A DNA stretch of 64,000 bases from Siphonodentalium dalli (Eukaryota > Mollusca > Scaphopoda > Gadilida > Siphonodentaliidae): contig CP136066.1 in the NCBI GenBank assembly GCA_032622095.1, positions 7,963,784 to 8,027,783 on the forward strand, written 5' to 3'. Below, one piece after another: positions 1 through 11,510 of this stretch; positions within the stretch are counted from its first letter, which is position 1; each line of letters begins with the position of its first letter. The position numbers and the translations under genes are program-made. Below the pieces are notes generated by a model, which saw only the letters and a program-made list of their open reading frames with translations, was not told the DNA's origin and did no database searches.

Positions 1-264
1 TTTCGCTCTAAATAGTAAATACACCCAACCTTGAGTGTTCCCTGTCTTATATTCCACTATAGTACAAGAAATCTCAATCATGCCGCGATTATACTGAACA
101 AATGACAGAAATAGTTTGATCCGACAAGAGTACATGTAAAATCATGTTTACATTATTCATGATTTTCATTAACTCATTTTCAACACTTTGATTCTTGTAA
201 AAGCTCCTGACTTGCTGTAGAAATTCTAAAGCATTTGCCTAAAGTGATATCTTATCAGTTGTAT

Positions 265-425
265 GTATTTCAATTACTGCTACTGCAAATGAGAATTATG
301 AATATTGAATTGCAATTTCTTTTCATTCCTGGTGGTAGTTTACCTTTTATTGTGAAAATATGACAGAATATATAACAACAATAGTCACTATAGTCTACAC
401 ACTGCAAGGTGAGTGAAATTATGAA
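265..425. repeat. Dispersed repeat copy (partner at 12590-12740)
   Basis: A stretch beginning with TACTGCAAATGAGAATTATG and ending near CTATAGTCTACAC recurs, diverged, at 12590-12740 in the same orientation. Between the two shared blocks the copies differ by indels. No ORF or terminal repeat identifies the element class. The rest of 1-580 shows nothing else I can name. Confidence 0.55.
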
Positions 426-581
426 TTATTGACAAAATTGAAAATCATGTATTTCTATCAACTGGCAATGAGTTTGTGCTATAAATTAGTACACAAGAAC
501 TTGAACATGAAATTGTGTGGGACTGGTTGAATTGACCTGCGATATGATGGATCACATCCACCCTCAAGCTACTTTTGCCAT

Positions 582-852
582 TTAACCCTTTCATACTGGT
601 GCAGCATTAAATATAATGTGCCTGTGCACACTCGTATACATGCAGATGTATACATGTACAAATATATGCATGTCTCTCATGGTGAGCCTCGCATATAAAA
701 GTGCACTGGTTTACAATGTTAAGGCAAATGTTGTTTGGCCAATGTCTTTTCTTATATATGCGAGGCTCCCAATGGGAGACTCCCATATATAAGTGTGCAT
801 TGGACCAAGTTTTTCGCAAAAATTCATTGAGCTCCAGTCATGATAAGGTTAA
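582..852. mobile_element. piggyBac-like MITE, TTAA-flanked
   Basis: The element is bounded by TTAA at 582-585 and 849-852. It reads inward as CCCTTTCATACTGG on the left and, on the opposite strand, as CCTTATCATGACTGGAGC on the right, so the ends are imperfect terminal inverted repeats. TTAA target duplications followed by CCC are typical of the piggyBac superfamily. The interior has a diverged hairpin with cores related to CTTATATATGCGAGGC, the same hairpin that forms the MITEs at 17.7, 52.2 and 53.1 kb. No transposase is present, so it is non-autonomous. Short ORFs inside it are by-products of the palindrome. Confidence 0.6.
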
Positions 853-1281
853 TGGCATTTTTCTGATGTGCAGGGGTAGATATGCTTGAGACCCCGTCAC
901 AGTTTAATTCACACCAGTTTCTCAGCTTCTGTTATTTTACGGAGTTCGAACTCATAGTCCTGATAGATGTACATGTACCGGTAGATGGTGATTTATGAGC
1001 TGAGTTTAGAACCACATAATTGGTGGGAGGGGTTCTGGTTTTGCCCCACCTAACTTTGGTATTCAGTGGAAAATCTGTTGTATAACTAGACCAACAAATG
1101 GCCACATTTAAAATATTTCTAACTTTATGAAATTGAGGTAGCAGTTGTAAAATGATTCAATCATGTGAGATTGAAGCCACAGGAATATCCATGTTGGTCG
1201 GTTGATAATGGTTTATCGTCATTTCAGCCGCTATGCCATGTCACAACAGCAGTTTTACTGGTTGAATGACCACATAAATAG

Positions 1282-1742
1282 TTAAAGGTACTCAACCCGT
1301 AAAGAGGGTCCCCATCTCAACAGATTCCAACAACAACAATCCGATCAGAGGGTCCTATATTACTATTGCTCTGGCAAATATTTGAGTCGAGGAACCCATC
1401 AAACAAATCTCAGAGTTATTAGATATTGATTTTTGAAATTTGTTATTATTCTCGAGATGAGTACTTATAACTGCCGTAATCTGCTCTGGATGTGTACTCA
1501 AAATCTATTCAAACAGACAAGGATGGATAACTCTAAAATCAAGTGGTAATTTTAACGCAATTTTTACTGAGTTCTGGGCCAGATAGTATTCCCGATAATG
1601 AAAAATAATAGATTTCTAAAATCGATATCTAACAAATCTGAGCTTTGATGGGTGACTTCCTCGACTCGAATCAAATATTTTTGACCCCCGAAGCCATTGA
1701 AATAGTAATTGAGAGGAGTTTTATCGGGTTGAGTACCTTTAA
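1282..1742. mobile_element. TTAA-flanked MITE with long imperfect inverted repeats
   Basis: TTAA occurs at 1282-1285 and 1739-1742, followed inward on both strands by AGGTACTCAACCCG. Imperfect inverted homology then continues for roughly 200 nt per arm, with shared blocks such as TTTGAGTCGAGGAA and TTAGATATTGATTTT. This is a 461-bp non-autonomous DNA element. Fragments of one arm can be read at about 33595-33720 (TTTGAGTCGAGGAACTCATC) and at about 40013-40068 (CCCGAAGC followed by GAAATAGTAATT). A 67-residue minus-strand ORF lies in one arm and has no family resemblance. Confidence 0.65.
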
Positions 1743-2099
1743 TCGCCCAACCCCACCAAACGGGCACCCATGTTGTTCAGCTTTGGTTCGTTAATTAAGC
1801 TAGCTTATGTTCATATTACCTGTATATTGTACAAAGAAATGTTTGACAAATGTATCTATATCAATATTACCATAAGGGTCATTAAAAATTAGATACGACG
1901 AAACAAAATTTTGAAGGGTGCATGTGATTGTGAGGATTAATATGATCATAGGTAAATTTAATTCATGGACGCTTGTTAATTTTCATTGGACTACATGTAT
2001 CAGGTAAATTTTTATATTTCAAATAATGACAGGAATGTGGAAAGTTGAACTACCCAAGTAATACTGGCTATCCGCACGAAGAGATATACATGTATATAA

Positions 2100-2660
2100 A
2101 AAGCAAAATAGAAGATGGCTGCTGGCGACTATGTTTTCCAAAAAATTCAAATCATTCGATAGCTCCTATCTAGTGGTCACCCCGAAGATCAATATGAAGT
2201 TTGATGACTATCATATGAGGGATGTGGTCTGTGAAGGTGCTAAAGAAAATAATTCAGTCATACAAAGAGTAAGATACAAAATTACTGTCTGTGGTCATGT
2301 TTTTAACGAAATTCGGAGAAAAAAAAATAGATCACTCTCATCCTGGTTATCCAGAAGATCATTGTGGAATCTGGTGGCGATCGGACAATATATGTCGTCT
2401 GTAGGATCAACCAAATTATTTAGCCATAAAAATAGTAAAACTCAAGATCACCGCTGGCAGATATGTTTTCACAAGGAAATTTGAGAAAAAAATATGGCTC
2501 CCATCTAGTGGTGACCCAAAATATCCACATGAGAAACAGTTCTCCAATAAATGCTGGCTGCAGGTTGCGCCAATTGATTCAAATTTGAAATTTGGCAGGG
2601 TGTACTGCTGGCGGCCATATTTTCCCCGCAAATTTGATAGACTAATGAACAAAACCACTG
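2100..2660. repeat. Diverged internal repeat, ATGGCTGCTGGCG type
   Basis: Recurring words include GCTGGCGACTATGTTTTCC (2119), GCTGGCAGATATGTTTTC (2454) and GCTGGCGGCCATATTTTCC (2606), and CTAGTGGTCACCCCGAAGAT (2169) against CTAGTGGTGACCCAAAATAT (2506). These look like several decayed copies of one unit on the plus strand. A 117-residue plus-strand ORF from 2131 spans part of it. It lacks any domain I recognise and its length is explained by the repeat, so I do not call it a gene. Confidence 0.45.
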
Positions 2661-2674
2661 AATCCGTTGAATCA

Positions 2675-2679
<5 letters not shown>

Positions 2680-2705
<26 letters not shown>

Positions 2706-2706
2706 T
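2680..2706. repeat. (TA)n microsatellite
   Basis: An uninterrupted run of alternating T and A after ATACATA. It is likely length-variable between individuals. Confidence 0.9.
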
Positions 2707-3024
2707 GCATTGTTATCCACACTACTGGTATATAAAGGTACTGAAAATAACTATATTATACTAGTATACACAAAATAAACCATATATTATGGCAATGGGT
2801 TATAATATCCGAACATAACAATTGAGAACTTGGTGTGAATTGAAGAGTAGTGGGGTCTCAAGAATATATATTCCTCCACATTAGAAACATGCCATTAAAT
2901 AGCGTAAGTATAATCTAGCTCGAAGACAGAAGTAATCCACCAAACCGCTCTTAATTCAACCAGGTCATCACACCCCAAGTATGGTAATCACATGATGATC
3001 TAGGTGAAATCGGGCTTCTCAAAG

Positions 3025-3100
3025 TACCACCGGTACCAAACATGCCGGTACCGGTATCGATACTTTGCTAGTACCGTGGTTCCTGTACCGGTACTGTCAA
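3025..3100. repeat. GGTACC / ACCGGTAC-rich patch
   Basis: A short region unusually dense in the self-complementary words GGTACC, CCGGTACCGG and GTACCGG, in otherwise AT-rich sequence. It could fold locally. No protein or known element is evident. The surrounding 2707-4290 has no gene I can support. Confidence 0.5.
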
Positions 3101-4328
3101 GCCATTTTATAGTTCTAGGAATATCTAGAGGTAATACAGTGCTGAAAATCACAAGCCGCGAACTCTATTATTAACATGAACTAATGATAATTTGATATCA
3201 GAATAAAGAAACTATTTCGGGATATTAGATATCATTTTGGAATATACTAAGAAACTTTCACGTAGAGTTTAGTGATGCGCAAATGAAAACATAAACAATT
3301 CAATCAACCAAAATAGAACTATTCGTTGCACACGTTATGTGGTTTTAACTTATTGTTCTTCTGTGTGTGATAAACTGATAGAAAGTAAAGCCACACGTCG
3401 GTGGTTTTCACTTCACAATATTCAATCAGATTAAATGTATTTGCAAAGTCGCGCGGTTGGCCATTTTGAATCTAAACAATAACTCATGTTAGGCGACAAT
3501 TTCTCTCCACGAGTTCCTATACCAAATATGAACTATCATGTCTATTCAGCAAATTACATGTACACTGTGCACGGATCGTGGATATTCGTTCCCGATTTTA
3601 TTATATAACTGGAGGTTCCATGGCATAAGACCCATTTAAATTCAAAATGGTCTACCTAGCTTATATATGCAAACTGATACGACACGTGAACAGGTACGTG
3701 TGTATGTGATTAATCAAAACGTGTGGGCCATACTTTTGGGTGATGTCGTTGGTGAATAAATGATAATAAATTGTAACTGGGTTTAATGTATAATTGCCAC
3801 AACTGGGCTGAATTCATCTGATGTGGTATGATTCCTCAAAATAAACAACAAACCATCGTTACTTGGTAATGTAGTTTGGGCTAACATTTACACAAATCTT
3901 CTAGCCTGACACACACGTCAGATGAAAAACAGCCATTAGATAACCGCCCAAATTGGGCGAAATAATTAAATTATGGGCTCAGAATGAAACCGGCGGCCAG
4001 TTACAGAAATAAGCAAAAGTAATGCACATCTATAAGTTATTCGTTATATGTACATCGCCGGGCCAACATTAAAATTCTCGATTTATTTAGTATGATACCT
4101 GATTTGGTATAACTGAATGCCTGCATTATGAGAGCGGTACATTATCTGTAGGGCGTTTTGTCAGGATACCTCATGCAAAATATCTTCAGCCATGGGCCTT
4201 TTGTGGGTAAACGTTGTCAGAACGTCATTTGACTCAACAGTGTTAAAATGACATCAAATGTTTACGACATTGCTATAAATGTTCACTGGCGACATAATAA
4301 TAATAATAATAATATATAGCATTTGTAT

Positions 4329-4360
4329 AGCGCTTCATCCCTGGTGTAGCTCGAAGCGCT
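4329..4360 (-). other. 3' UTR stem-loop of the LINE
   Basis: AGCGCTTC (4329-4336) pairs with GAAGCGCT (4353-4360) across a 16-nt loop. It lies between the RT stop codon and the (TTA)n tail. Such a 3' stem-loop plus microsatellite-like tail is common in CR1/L2-type LINEs, where it is thought to help the RT recognise its RNA. Confidence 0.65.
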
Positions 4361-4442
4361 TGGGACTCTATATGCAGGTTATATACATGTACAGACATTA
4401 GAATATTTACTATCAATGGATACGGAGAAAGATGCAATGTTT

Positions 4443-5681
4443 CTATCTACGGCTAGTTGTATGCGGGTAAATATTGAACAGGTGCGTCTTAAGTCGTTGC
4501 TTGAAGATGTCGATAGAGTGCGAACGACGAATGTCGAGAGGGATGGAGTTCCAGACACTTGGTGCGGCGAGTGTAAACAGACGACGTTCAATTTTCTTAT
4601 ATTTACCCATGTGAACAGCCAGAAGCTGTTTTTCCTTTGAACGGAGGATATACAACGTAAGAATGTCCGAGATATATGCTGGTGCAGTTGAATTAAAGTA
4701 ACGATAGCAGAACGTTGCTAACTTGAAATCAATTCGCGCGCACACTGGGAGCCAATGTAGGTTTTTCAAAATTGGAGAGACATGGGTTGATTTCGGAACA
4801 CGCACTACAATCCTCGCGGCTGAGTTATGTAGACGTTGCAGACGACTTAATTGTTCTTGTGAACTTCCCACGAAAAGCGCATTGCAATAGTCCAATCTTG
4901 ACATAATATTACAAGAAGCAACTTTTTTCGCCGCAGGCATTGTTAAGTATGGACGAAGACGACTAAGGCGCATAAGTTCAATTAGTATGGTACGAGAAAT
5001 GTGTTGTACTTGAGCGTCCATGGATAAAGAATTAGAAATGTTGACACCGAGATTTTTCGCACACATTGTAGGCTCAATTTCACATCCGCCGATGTTCAAA
5101 CTTCTGATTGTGAATGGTTCGTGCTTACCGGCTGGGGGACACACAATTACTTCAGTTTTTTCATCATTTAATTTAAGCTTATTAGACAACATCCACCTCT
5201 TGACGTCAGAGACACAAAATTCCACTTTTCTTATTAAAGACGACAGGCCATATGGAGGGACAGAACCGTAAATTTGCGTGTCGTCCGCGTACATATGTAC
5301 GTTGAGTCCATGTTTCCGAATCAAGTTTCCCAGAGGTAGAGTGTACAATGTGTATAGAACCGGTCCTAATACGGAGCCTTGAGGAACTTCAAACTTAAGA
5401 GACTTTCTGTCAGAAAATAAATCTTTGATTCGTACCATCTGGACACGTCCAGTAAGGTAAGACTGGAACCAGGACAGTGCTGTTGCGCTGATTCCGAAGG
5501 TCTCTTCCAGGCGCTTAAGCATGACAGAGTGATCTAATGTATCAAAAGCTGCAGATAGGTCCAACAGCGTGACGACGGAAACAAGACGGTTGTCTTTAGC
5601 GTTCAGGAGGTCGGATGATATCCTAACTAATGCTGTTTCTGTGCTATGGAACTGGCGATATGCCGATTGAAATTTTTCCAT
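4443..5681 (-). CDS. Reverse transcriptase fragment of a LINE (412 aa, open)
   Basis: The protein carries RT motif A with LDLSAAFDTLDH at residues 40-51, the QGSVLGP motif at 101-107 and the catalytic YADD box at 131-134. It ends with the LINE C-terminal signature LAAPSVWNSIP and FKQRLKTHLF. Reading starts at the first in-frame ATG inside the fingers/palm, giving MEKFQSAYR; this is a truncation point, not a real start. Full ORF2 proteins of this group carry an N-terminal APE-type endonuclease and are far longer. The frame is unbroken over 412 codons, so the insertion is fairly young. The fragment cannot be autonomous. Clade assignment (CR1, L2 or Jockey-like) is by general resemblance only. 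Confidence 0.85.
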   Translation of the reverse strand: MEKFQSAYRQFHSTETALVRISSDLLNAKDNRLVSVVTLLDLSAAFDTLDHSVMLKRLEETFGISATALSWFQSYLTGRVQMVRIKDLFSDRKSLKFEVPQGSVLGPVLYTLYTLPLGNLIRKHGLNVHMYADDTQIYGSVPPYGLSSLIRKVEFCVSDVKRWMLSNKLKLNDEKTEVIVCPPAGKHEPFTIRSLNIGGCEIEPTMCAKNLGVNISNSLSMDAQVQHISRTILIELMRLSRLRPYLTMPAAKKVASCNIMSRLDYCNALFVGSSQEQLSRLQRLHNSAARIVVRVPKSTHVSPILKNLHWLPVCARIDFKLATFCYRYFNSTAPAYISDILTLYILRSKEKQLLAVHMGKYKKIERRLFTLAAPSVWNSIPLDIRRSHSIDIFKQRLKTHLFNIYPHTTSRR

Positions 5682-5717
5682 AGCTCTACTGACCCCGGCA
5701 CTGTTCCAAGAAAGGCG

Positions 5718-5905
5718 AATTTAATATGCATAAATGCATGTATAAATTCAGGGTCCTAAATTTATGCAACATTTATGCGAGATTTAAAAATATAAATGCG
5801 AGATTTATATTTTTGTATAAATGCGAATTTAGTATGTATAAATGCATGCATAAATTCAGGGTCCTAAATTTATGCAACATTTATATTTTATAAATCTCGC
5901 TTTTC
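5718..5905. repeat. Two-copy tandem repeat, unit about 107 bp
   Basis: GCATAAATGCATGTATAAAT and the following TTCAGGGTCCTAAATTTATG recur about 107 nt later (from 5825). Both copies contain ATTTATGCAACATTTAT and words of the type ATAAATGCGAGATTTAT. It abuts the truncated 5' end of the LINE. The next kilobase, 5906-6925, holds nothing I can assign. Confidence 0.7.
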
Positions 5906-6925
5906 ATGCAGTGCCATTCTTTGATGTTGGCCGGATTCACTATTTCAATTGTTGGCATTTATGGCCGTTATTTTACACTCGATATCTCTAAATGTATGCC
6001 TACATGAACATATTTATCACTACAGCATGCAATCTCATGGTGAGTACCGATATTCCCTATATATAAACCAATGTATCATCAGTATCATTATATATGTACG
6101 TGTATCTATTTATCTAACACATGCAATGTTAAAAAATTTACATTCAGTCGTGGACAATTTAGTGGACATTTTACACCGGATATTTGTTAAGTTGAATTTG
6201 TTCTCATTGTTTGATATTCCAACCAGTTATTATTGGCGAATATGTTTATATCGGTGGATTTTGATAATAATTTCCAACAATTGTGAATGAGTGTCTCATA
6301 CAGGCACTGTTTGAAATTGTTCTGTGAACTTTCTCATAAATAAATTTCCTCTGAGCATTCTCACTGTTACTTCTCTCGCAACAAGAAATTCAATTAATTG
6401 AGGAAAATCACCCACTGTCCTGAGTGGTATTGATGAGCTATTGGAGGGTCTACCACTTCGCATGCAAAATAACATGAATGACACCAACAGCTTGAATGTG
6501 GGAATAACCCACCATATATGGTAGTTATTCAACCAGGCTCTGCTTAAGTTTGTTAATTGATGACTGATGTACATATACAGTACACACAAATAGTAATAAC
6601 AATTAACGCTATGATTTTGAAACTAACCAGGCTAGACTATTGACAGTAAGGTGGTATTAGGAACCCACGCCAATCTTCTCTGTTGGTATTCCAATTGTTG
6701 GCTATTTAAATATGCACATATGTTTAAGATACAGTCGCGCGCAAAGCGCGCTCCCGTAGGTCGGGTTTTGGATCCCTGTTAATGAAAATATCATTGAAAT
6801 AATCGGTTTCCCCCCAATAAACATCCATATATTCAATATACATGTTTTTGGAGCAGAATTAGGAGGTCCATAATGGACACCATCATGGGGTTTAATTATT
6901 TTGTTTAATTTTCACACATATTTAT

Positions 6926-7530
6926 TAGTTATGTGGATGGAGTTTTCATTAAACCTCACATCTTTATATTGGTTATGTGGATTAAATTATCATTATACCT
7001 CACATCCTTATATTGGTTACAGTAATGCCCAAAGTAATTGACCACTTAACCACAGCAGAATTATGGGTAATTTTTCAAGTTTTTAAATTCGGAAAAATTA
7101 CCAATAATATTGCCGTGGTTAAGTGGTCAATTACTTTGGACATTACTGTTTGTGGATTGAGTTATCATTAAACCTCACATCCTTATATTGGTTACAGCAA
7201 TGCCCAGAGTAATTGACCACTTAACCACAGCAGAATTATGAGTAATTTTTCAGGATTTAAAATCCTGAAAAATTACCCATAATTCTACTGTGGTTAAGTG
7301 GTCAATTACTTTGGACATTACTGTTTTTGGATTGATTTATCATTAAACCTCACATCCTTATATTGGTTACAGTAATGCCCAAAGTAATTGACCACTTAAC
7401 CACAGAAGAATTATGGGTGATTTTTCAGGATTTAGAATCCTGAAAAATTACCCATAATTTTGTTGTGGTTAAGTGGTCAATTACTTTGGACATTACTGTA
7501 TGTAGATGGAGTTAAACCTCACATCAGTGT
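6926..7530. repeat. Minisatellite with an embedded hairpin element, three 175-bp copies
   Basis: A roughly 44-bp unit (containing CATTAAACCTCACATCCTTA) is repeated. Three successive copies carry the same hairpin insertion, starting AGTAATGCCCAAAGTAATTG at 7021, 7196 and 7371, an exact 175-nt period. Each hairpin has arms of about 60 nt, the right arm ending CAATTACTTTGGACATTACT. The hairpin apparently inserted once in the minisatellite and was then amplified with it. Loop sequences differ between copies (a TTTTAAATTCGG type versus TTTAAAATCC types). Confidence 0.85.
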
Positions 7531-7799
7531 GTTTGGGGATTTTGGACATTGACTTGGGACCTTTGGTTTTTAACGCAACAAATGCGAGTACACCTTATAC
7601 ACTAATTTCTTATGTAGCCAGAGTTTTACTTGGATATGATGAGTTTGAAGCCTGCTTACATTTCAAAATGTTGTCAGTTTTGTATTGTCTGCAGCGGAAC
7701 TCGGCATGTTGAAGCAAAAGTTACAAGAGATAAAATGTGTACGTAACGAGACTATAATACAAATGAAAAAATAAATTGAGGGAGGGGTGGGCGATACAG

Positions 7800-8640
7800 G
7801 GAACTAAGGGTTGAACCGATATAAATTTGTATAGCGTTAACGACCAATGTTGACATATTATTTATCTCAACTCTTCTGTTGCAAAAAGGCTATAAAATAG
7901 GGTGGTGTCAGAATCTTAGTCATCTCTATGTAGTGCCAGAATAGTCATTTATGGACTTCTATAGTGGTACAATGCAAATTAGAATCAAATGATAAAAAAT
8001 ATGTACATGTATGTAACACAGCTATACCGATGAAAATAAAAATAACAATTTAGGCCGGGATTAGATGTTGGGTTGGTTATATGGACTCGGAAAAAAAGGG
8101 GTTCGTATCGATGAACTGACATAAATTAGTAGAGCGATAGCGATCAATGTTGCCATGTAATGCATCGAGACTGTACTGTAGCGGCAATGATATAAAATAG
8201 GGGGGGGGGGGGGTCCTGAAATTATCTCTATCTCTATAGATGGCACCAGGATTATATAGAAAGGAATAGCAATTGATATACGTATACGGCATAGTAATAC
8301 CATAGACATAAGTATTGATCACATGATAAAAATATGCACGGTACATAACTCGACTATACCGATGGAAAAAAAATTGGACCAGGATTAGAGGTTGGGTTGG
8401 TTACATGTGGATAATTGGATATGCGGTTAATACCGATGAAACGATATAAATTAGAACAGCGATAAAGACCAATGTTGACACTTAGTCAGGCTATGCGGGG
8501 AAAATAGGGGTTGATACGATGATACGATAGACCGAAATAAATTTGTCGAGTGATAGTGACCAATGTTGACGTATAAAGTAACGCGACTGTACTGTCTCAC
8601 AATTATCATGTAGAAATTGTCCAATATGTACACTGGTGTC
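7800..8640. repeat. Diverged tandem repeat, unit about 290 bp
   Basis: The block around GATATAAATTTGTATAGCG and CGACCAATGTTGACAT (7818-7860) recurs near 8120-8160 and again near 8445-8480 and 8535-8570. Intervening shared words include GATTAGATGTTGGGTTGGTT against GATTAGAGGTTGGGTTGGTT. Copies are shuffled and contain a poly-G run at about 8201-8213. No coding potential is seen. Confidence 0.65.
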
Positions 8641-8694
8641 CAATATGTAGCCCCTCATAAAACATTCGCAGAGCCCTAAAATTTATTTAACACA

Positions 8695-9045
8695 GGATTT
8701 CCCATTCAAATCGATTTATGTCGATAAAACACTCATTTTTCAAAATTTTAAGCTGAGACTTGGTGTGTCTGCGTGAAATAATTATATATTCCTAAAATAA
8801 CAGGTTCCAGCATGTAATTATGTTTTAGATGGAAGAAATGAATTTTTTTTCGATGATAAATTTTAATATAGAATTTGCCATTCAAAACGATTTATGTCCA
8901 TAAAACTCTTATTTTTCAAACTTTTAAGCTAAGACTTGGTGTGTATGATTGGAATACTTATATATCCCTAAAATGACAGGGTCCAGCTCGTAATTATCTT
9001 TTAGATGAAAGAAATGGATTTGTTTCGATGATAAAAACCAGCGCA
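8695..9045. repeat. Two-copy tandem repeat, unit about 177 bp
   Basis: CCATTCAAATCGATTTATGT near 8701 recurs as CCATTCAAAACGATTTATGT near 8878. Both are followed by a TTTTAAGCTGAGACTTGGTG-like block, an AAAATAACAGG-like block and TTTCGATGATAAA. The copies have diverged by substitutions. The stretch 9046-9850 shows nothing recognisable. Confidence 0.75.
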
Positions 9046-9854
9046 AACATTCATTTTCTCAAGTGTCGTTTTGGTCAAAATATCGCTTTCTCGACGGGGA
9101 GATCTGATCCGAATAATAGCTAAGATGTATTTAGATAGAACTATTGAGAGAATTTGACCGATTATGTTGCAATTCTAAAGCAATACCATAGAAGAAACAT
9201 TTCAAGTTCAAGGGCTGGTTAACTAAAAAATAAAGTTATCCCTGATGGTTTAAATATGGTAGTTATCAATTGAAAACTTGATGATTGAAAATGGCACCAA
9301 ACGTCGAACGTTCATGTGTTTCGAAATGTCTAGTTTGTACTAAATTCATCTCATCTCTGTAAAAAAAACCTATCAACTAAATTCAATAAATTTCAGATAA
9401 AATATCAGCTACAAAATAAAAGGTGTAAACTGGGTGAATTTTTAAATTACTCTGCCGATCAAGACATATTACACCATTCGATCCTCAAGTAATTTCTTAT
9501 AATAATATGCCAGTACATTTTAATAGAACATTAATAACATGAACAACTTTTCGAAACAATTGTAAGTAACACATTGTTCAAATTCAAACCCAGTATCACG
9601 ATAACAAGACACAGCGAGCGCGTGCGCAAGATCGGTTTGAAGTGACGTATATGCTTCGTCGCTTTTTATGAAGTGGTGACTGAAGTTATCGGTTGTTAAA
9701 CCTCTGAAATGTTGGAGTAAACCGTGTGGCGATTTGTACATATTCTTGCGCTAATTGTGTGACTGTAGCTGGTGTGTGATTTATCGCAGATCAACCAACG
9801 TTATTGTCATGGTATGCCATTGGATCAGTAGAACGTTCAGAGATGGAGATATTT

Positions 9855-10008
9855 AAGAAATAAAAAAAAATACACGGTGTAGAGGTGTGTATGGTCAAGT
9901 TGTACCACAAAAAACTGATTGTAGGACGACGCGTAGCGGAGTCCTACAATCAGTTTTTTGTGGTACAACTTGACCATACACACCGATACACCGTGTATTT
10001 ATTTCTTT
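9855..10008. mobile_element. Long near-perfect hairpin (foldback element)
   Basis: The left arm (AAGAAATA, poly-A, TACACGGTGT ... CTGATTGTAGGAC) is mirrored by GTCCTACAATCAG ... ACACCGTGTATTTATTTCTT. The arms are about 65-70 nt with few mismatches, around a short loop GACGCGTAGCGGA. The arms contain GTGTATGGTCAAGTTGTACC. It is probably a MITE/foldback insertion; alternatively a structured RNA precursor. No TSD could be fixed because of the A-rich flanks. Confidence 0.75.
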
Positions 10009-11510
10009 TGTAATACGACTGAAAGTTTATGGTCACAATTCGACTGAATAGTCAACGAAATACTGCGCTTTTTCGGTCTCAGGTGAGAAAACATTTCGTG
10101 GTGTAATTCGTATTGGGCGTACTCGATTTCTTTGCATGGAGTACTCCGGTAATCTTGTCTTGTTATGAAATTCCCCCGTTGACTTTTCGAGGCACCTCTT
10201 CTAGAAAATAATCGTTGTGATTGGCTAAAAAACGATGTGTTTTCAGCGGCGCCCGTGCCTTTCATTTAAATTGTACAGGAAATACGATTGCGGTCATTTC
10301 TGTGTTGAACGTTGTTGGGATAATATGAATATGATCATCGACTATGGACCATTTTCCTTACACAAAGCGATCTAAATCATGATCTAGTTTACTAAACTAA
10401 TCTTATCCCCCTTCTGTACTGGTGAACAAACGCTTTCATTTTCAACTTGATTCCGAAATATCGAATATGATCGAGATTCGAATCGACGAATGCACAGCCC
10501 GGCCCCATGGATTTATTTTGTCATTTAATATACTTATTAAGTAACTTTCTTTGGTCGTAACATATATCAATATACCATAACATCATTTGGACCATATTCA
10601 TTGGCAACCAAACTGGTTTCAAGCGACAAATCGCTAGAAAATTCGCAAGATTATCAAGATGTAGCAAAATTCAAAGGGTTACGGGTGCGGGTGTACTCCG
10701 TTGATGCCCCGTTTGCGCGGAGTTAGAAAAGACGGGAAAAGTCGCGTGCGGCGATCTGAATAAACCGATTTTTTTCGTGGTACAATTGGAAAAAGTAGAA
10801 TTGTACCACAAAACTGGAACGAGATAGCCATGGTAACTCGGGCCACTGGCCAAACAGAACATGGCTTTTAAGCATAGTTAGGCAGGGTCGTATTACAAAA
10901 CATATTAAAGTGATGTGAAACACTCCAGTAGGGTGATAAAATTGAAATGGTGAAAAATCTTCCTAAAAGTAGTTATATGTTACAAATATTATATCCAAAT
11001 CGACAACACACACCGTCATTCTTATACATTAATGAAATGTAATGACTCTCGATGGCACAATCAGTTTCGTAAGTTCATCTCCGATAGTTGCGTCCCGAAT
11101 TGAGAAGTAAATATTTACATTTGAGCGTAGTTAGGACGATGTTTTGTATGGAGTGGTATGGTCGATTTGCTTACGATTTTCGGTTATGTTAGTAGAATTT
11201 TACGCTCCTCCAGTTGGCATGGCACCTGAATAATAACTGAGCAGTTTCCCGCACCCGAACAAGTACATAATATGTCTTTAAATTCATCGTATTCAACTAT
11301 TGTCTTTGTCAACTCCTTCGTGACGTTCATTTCGTGGTCGATAGTAGTGCAACAATATATAGAAACATACCGACAATAGTCAGCAAATTAGGATGTAATA
11401 TTTATGATGCGTCATTATTAGTGTGTGGGTTAAAATCGAAACACAGCAGCACACACGTCTTTGTTGTGAGGGAACAACACCTGCGTTTCTTCACATATGA
11501 ACCCACTTCG
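10009..11510. other. No supported gene; region upstream of the PAN gene
   Basis: Only short, overlapping ORFs without family resemblance. A TATATA word at about 11356-11361 lies 150 nt upstream of the proposed start codon at 11511 and could belong to the promoter, but nothing else supports it. Confidence 0.3.

Larger units (their letters stand above)
4294..5705 (-). mobile_element. 5'-truncated non-LTR retrotransposon (CR1/L2/Jockey-like)
   Basis: A LINE fragment reading right to left. It keeps the reverse transcriptase palm and the C-terminal tail of ORF2. Its 3' end is a short UTR with an AGCGCTTC/GAAGCGCT stem-loop and a (TTA)n tail, seen as (AAT)n at about 4294-4316 on the plus strand. 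ORF1, the endonuclease and the RT fingers are missing, so it stops about 20 nt upstream of the ORF's first methionine. 5' truncation is the usual outcome of target-primed reverse transcription. A convincing target-site duplication was not found by eye. Confidence 0.8.

Noticed and set aside
607-889. Opposing ORFs of 70 and 62 residues
   Set aside because: Shadows of a palindromic MITE; the same peptides (RGSQWETPIY, HWxxxxK type) recur wherever the hairpin family is inserted.
2131-2484. 117-residue plus-strand ORF as a gene
   Set aside because: It lies over a diverged repeat whose units occur again downstream, has no domain, and lacks supporting splice or promoter signals.
11334-11510. Upstream in-frame ATG at 11334 as the PAN gene start
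   Set aside because: It would put about 59 non-hydrophobic residues before the signal-peptide-like leader that begins at 11511, which is unlikely for a secreted protein.
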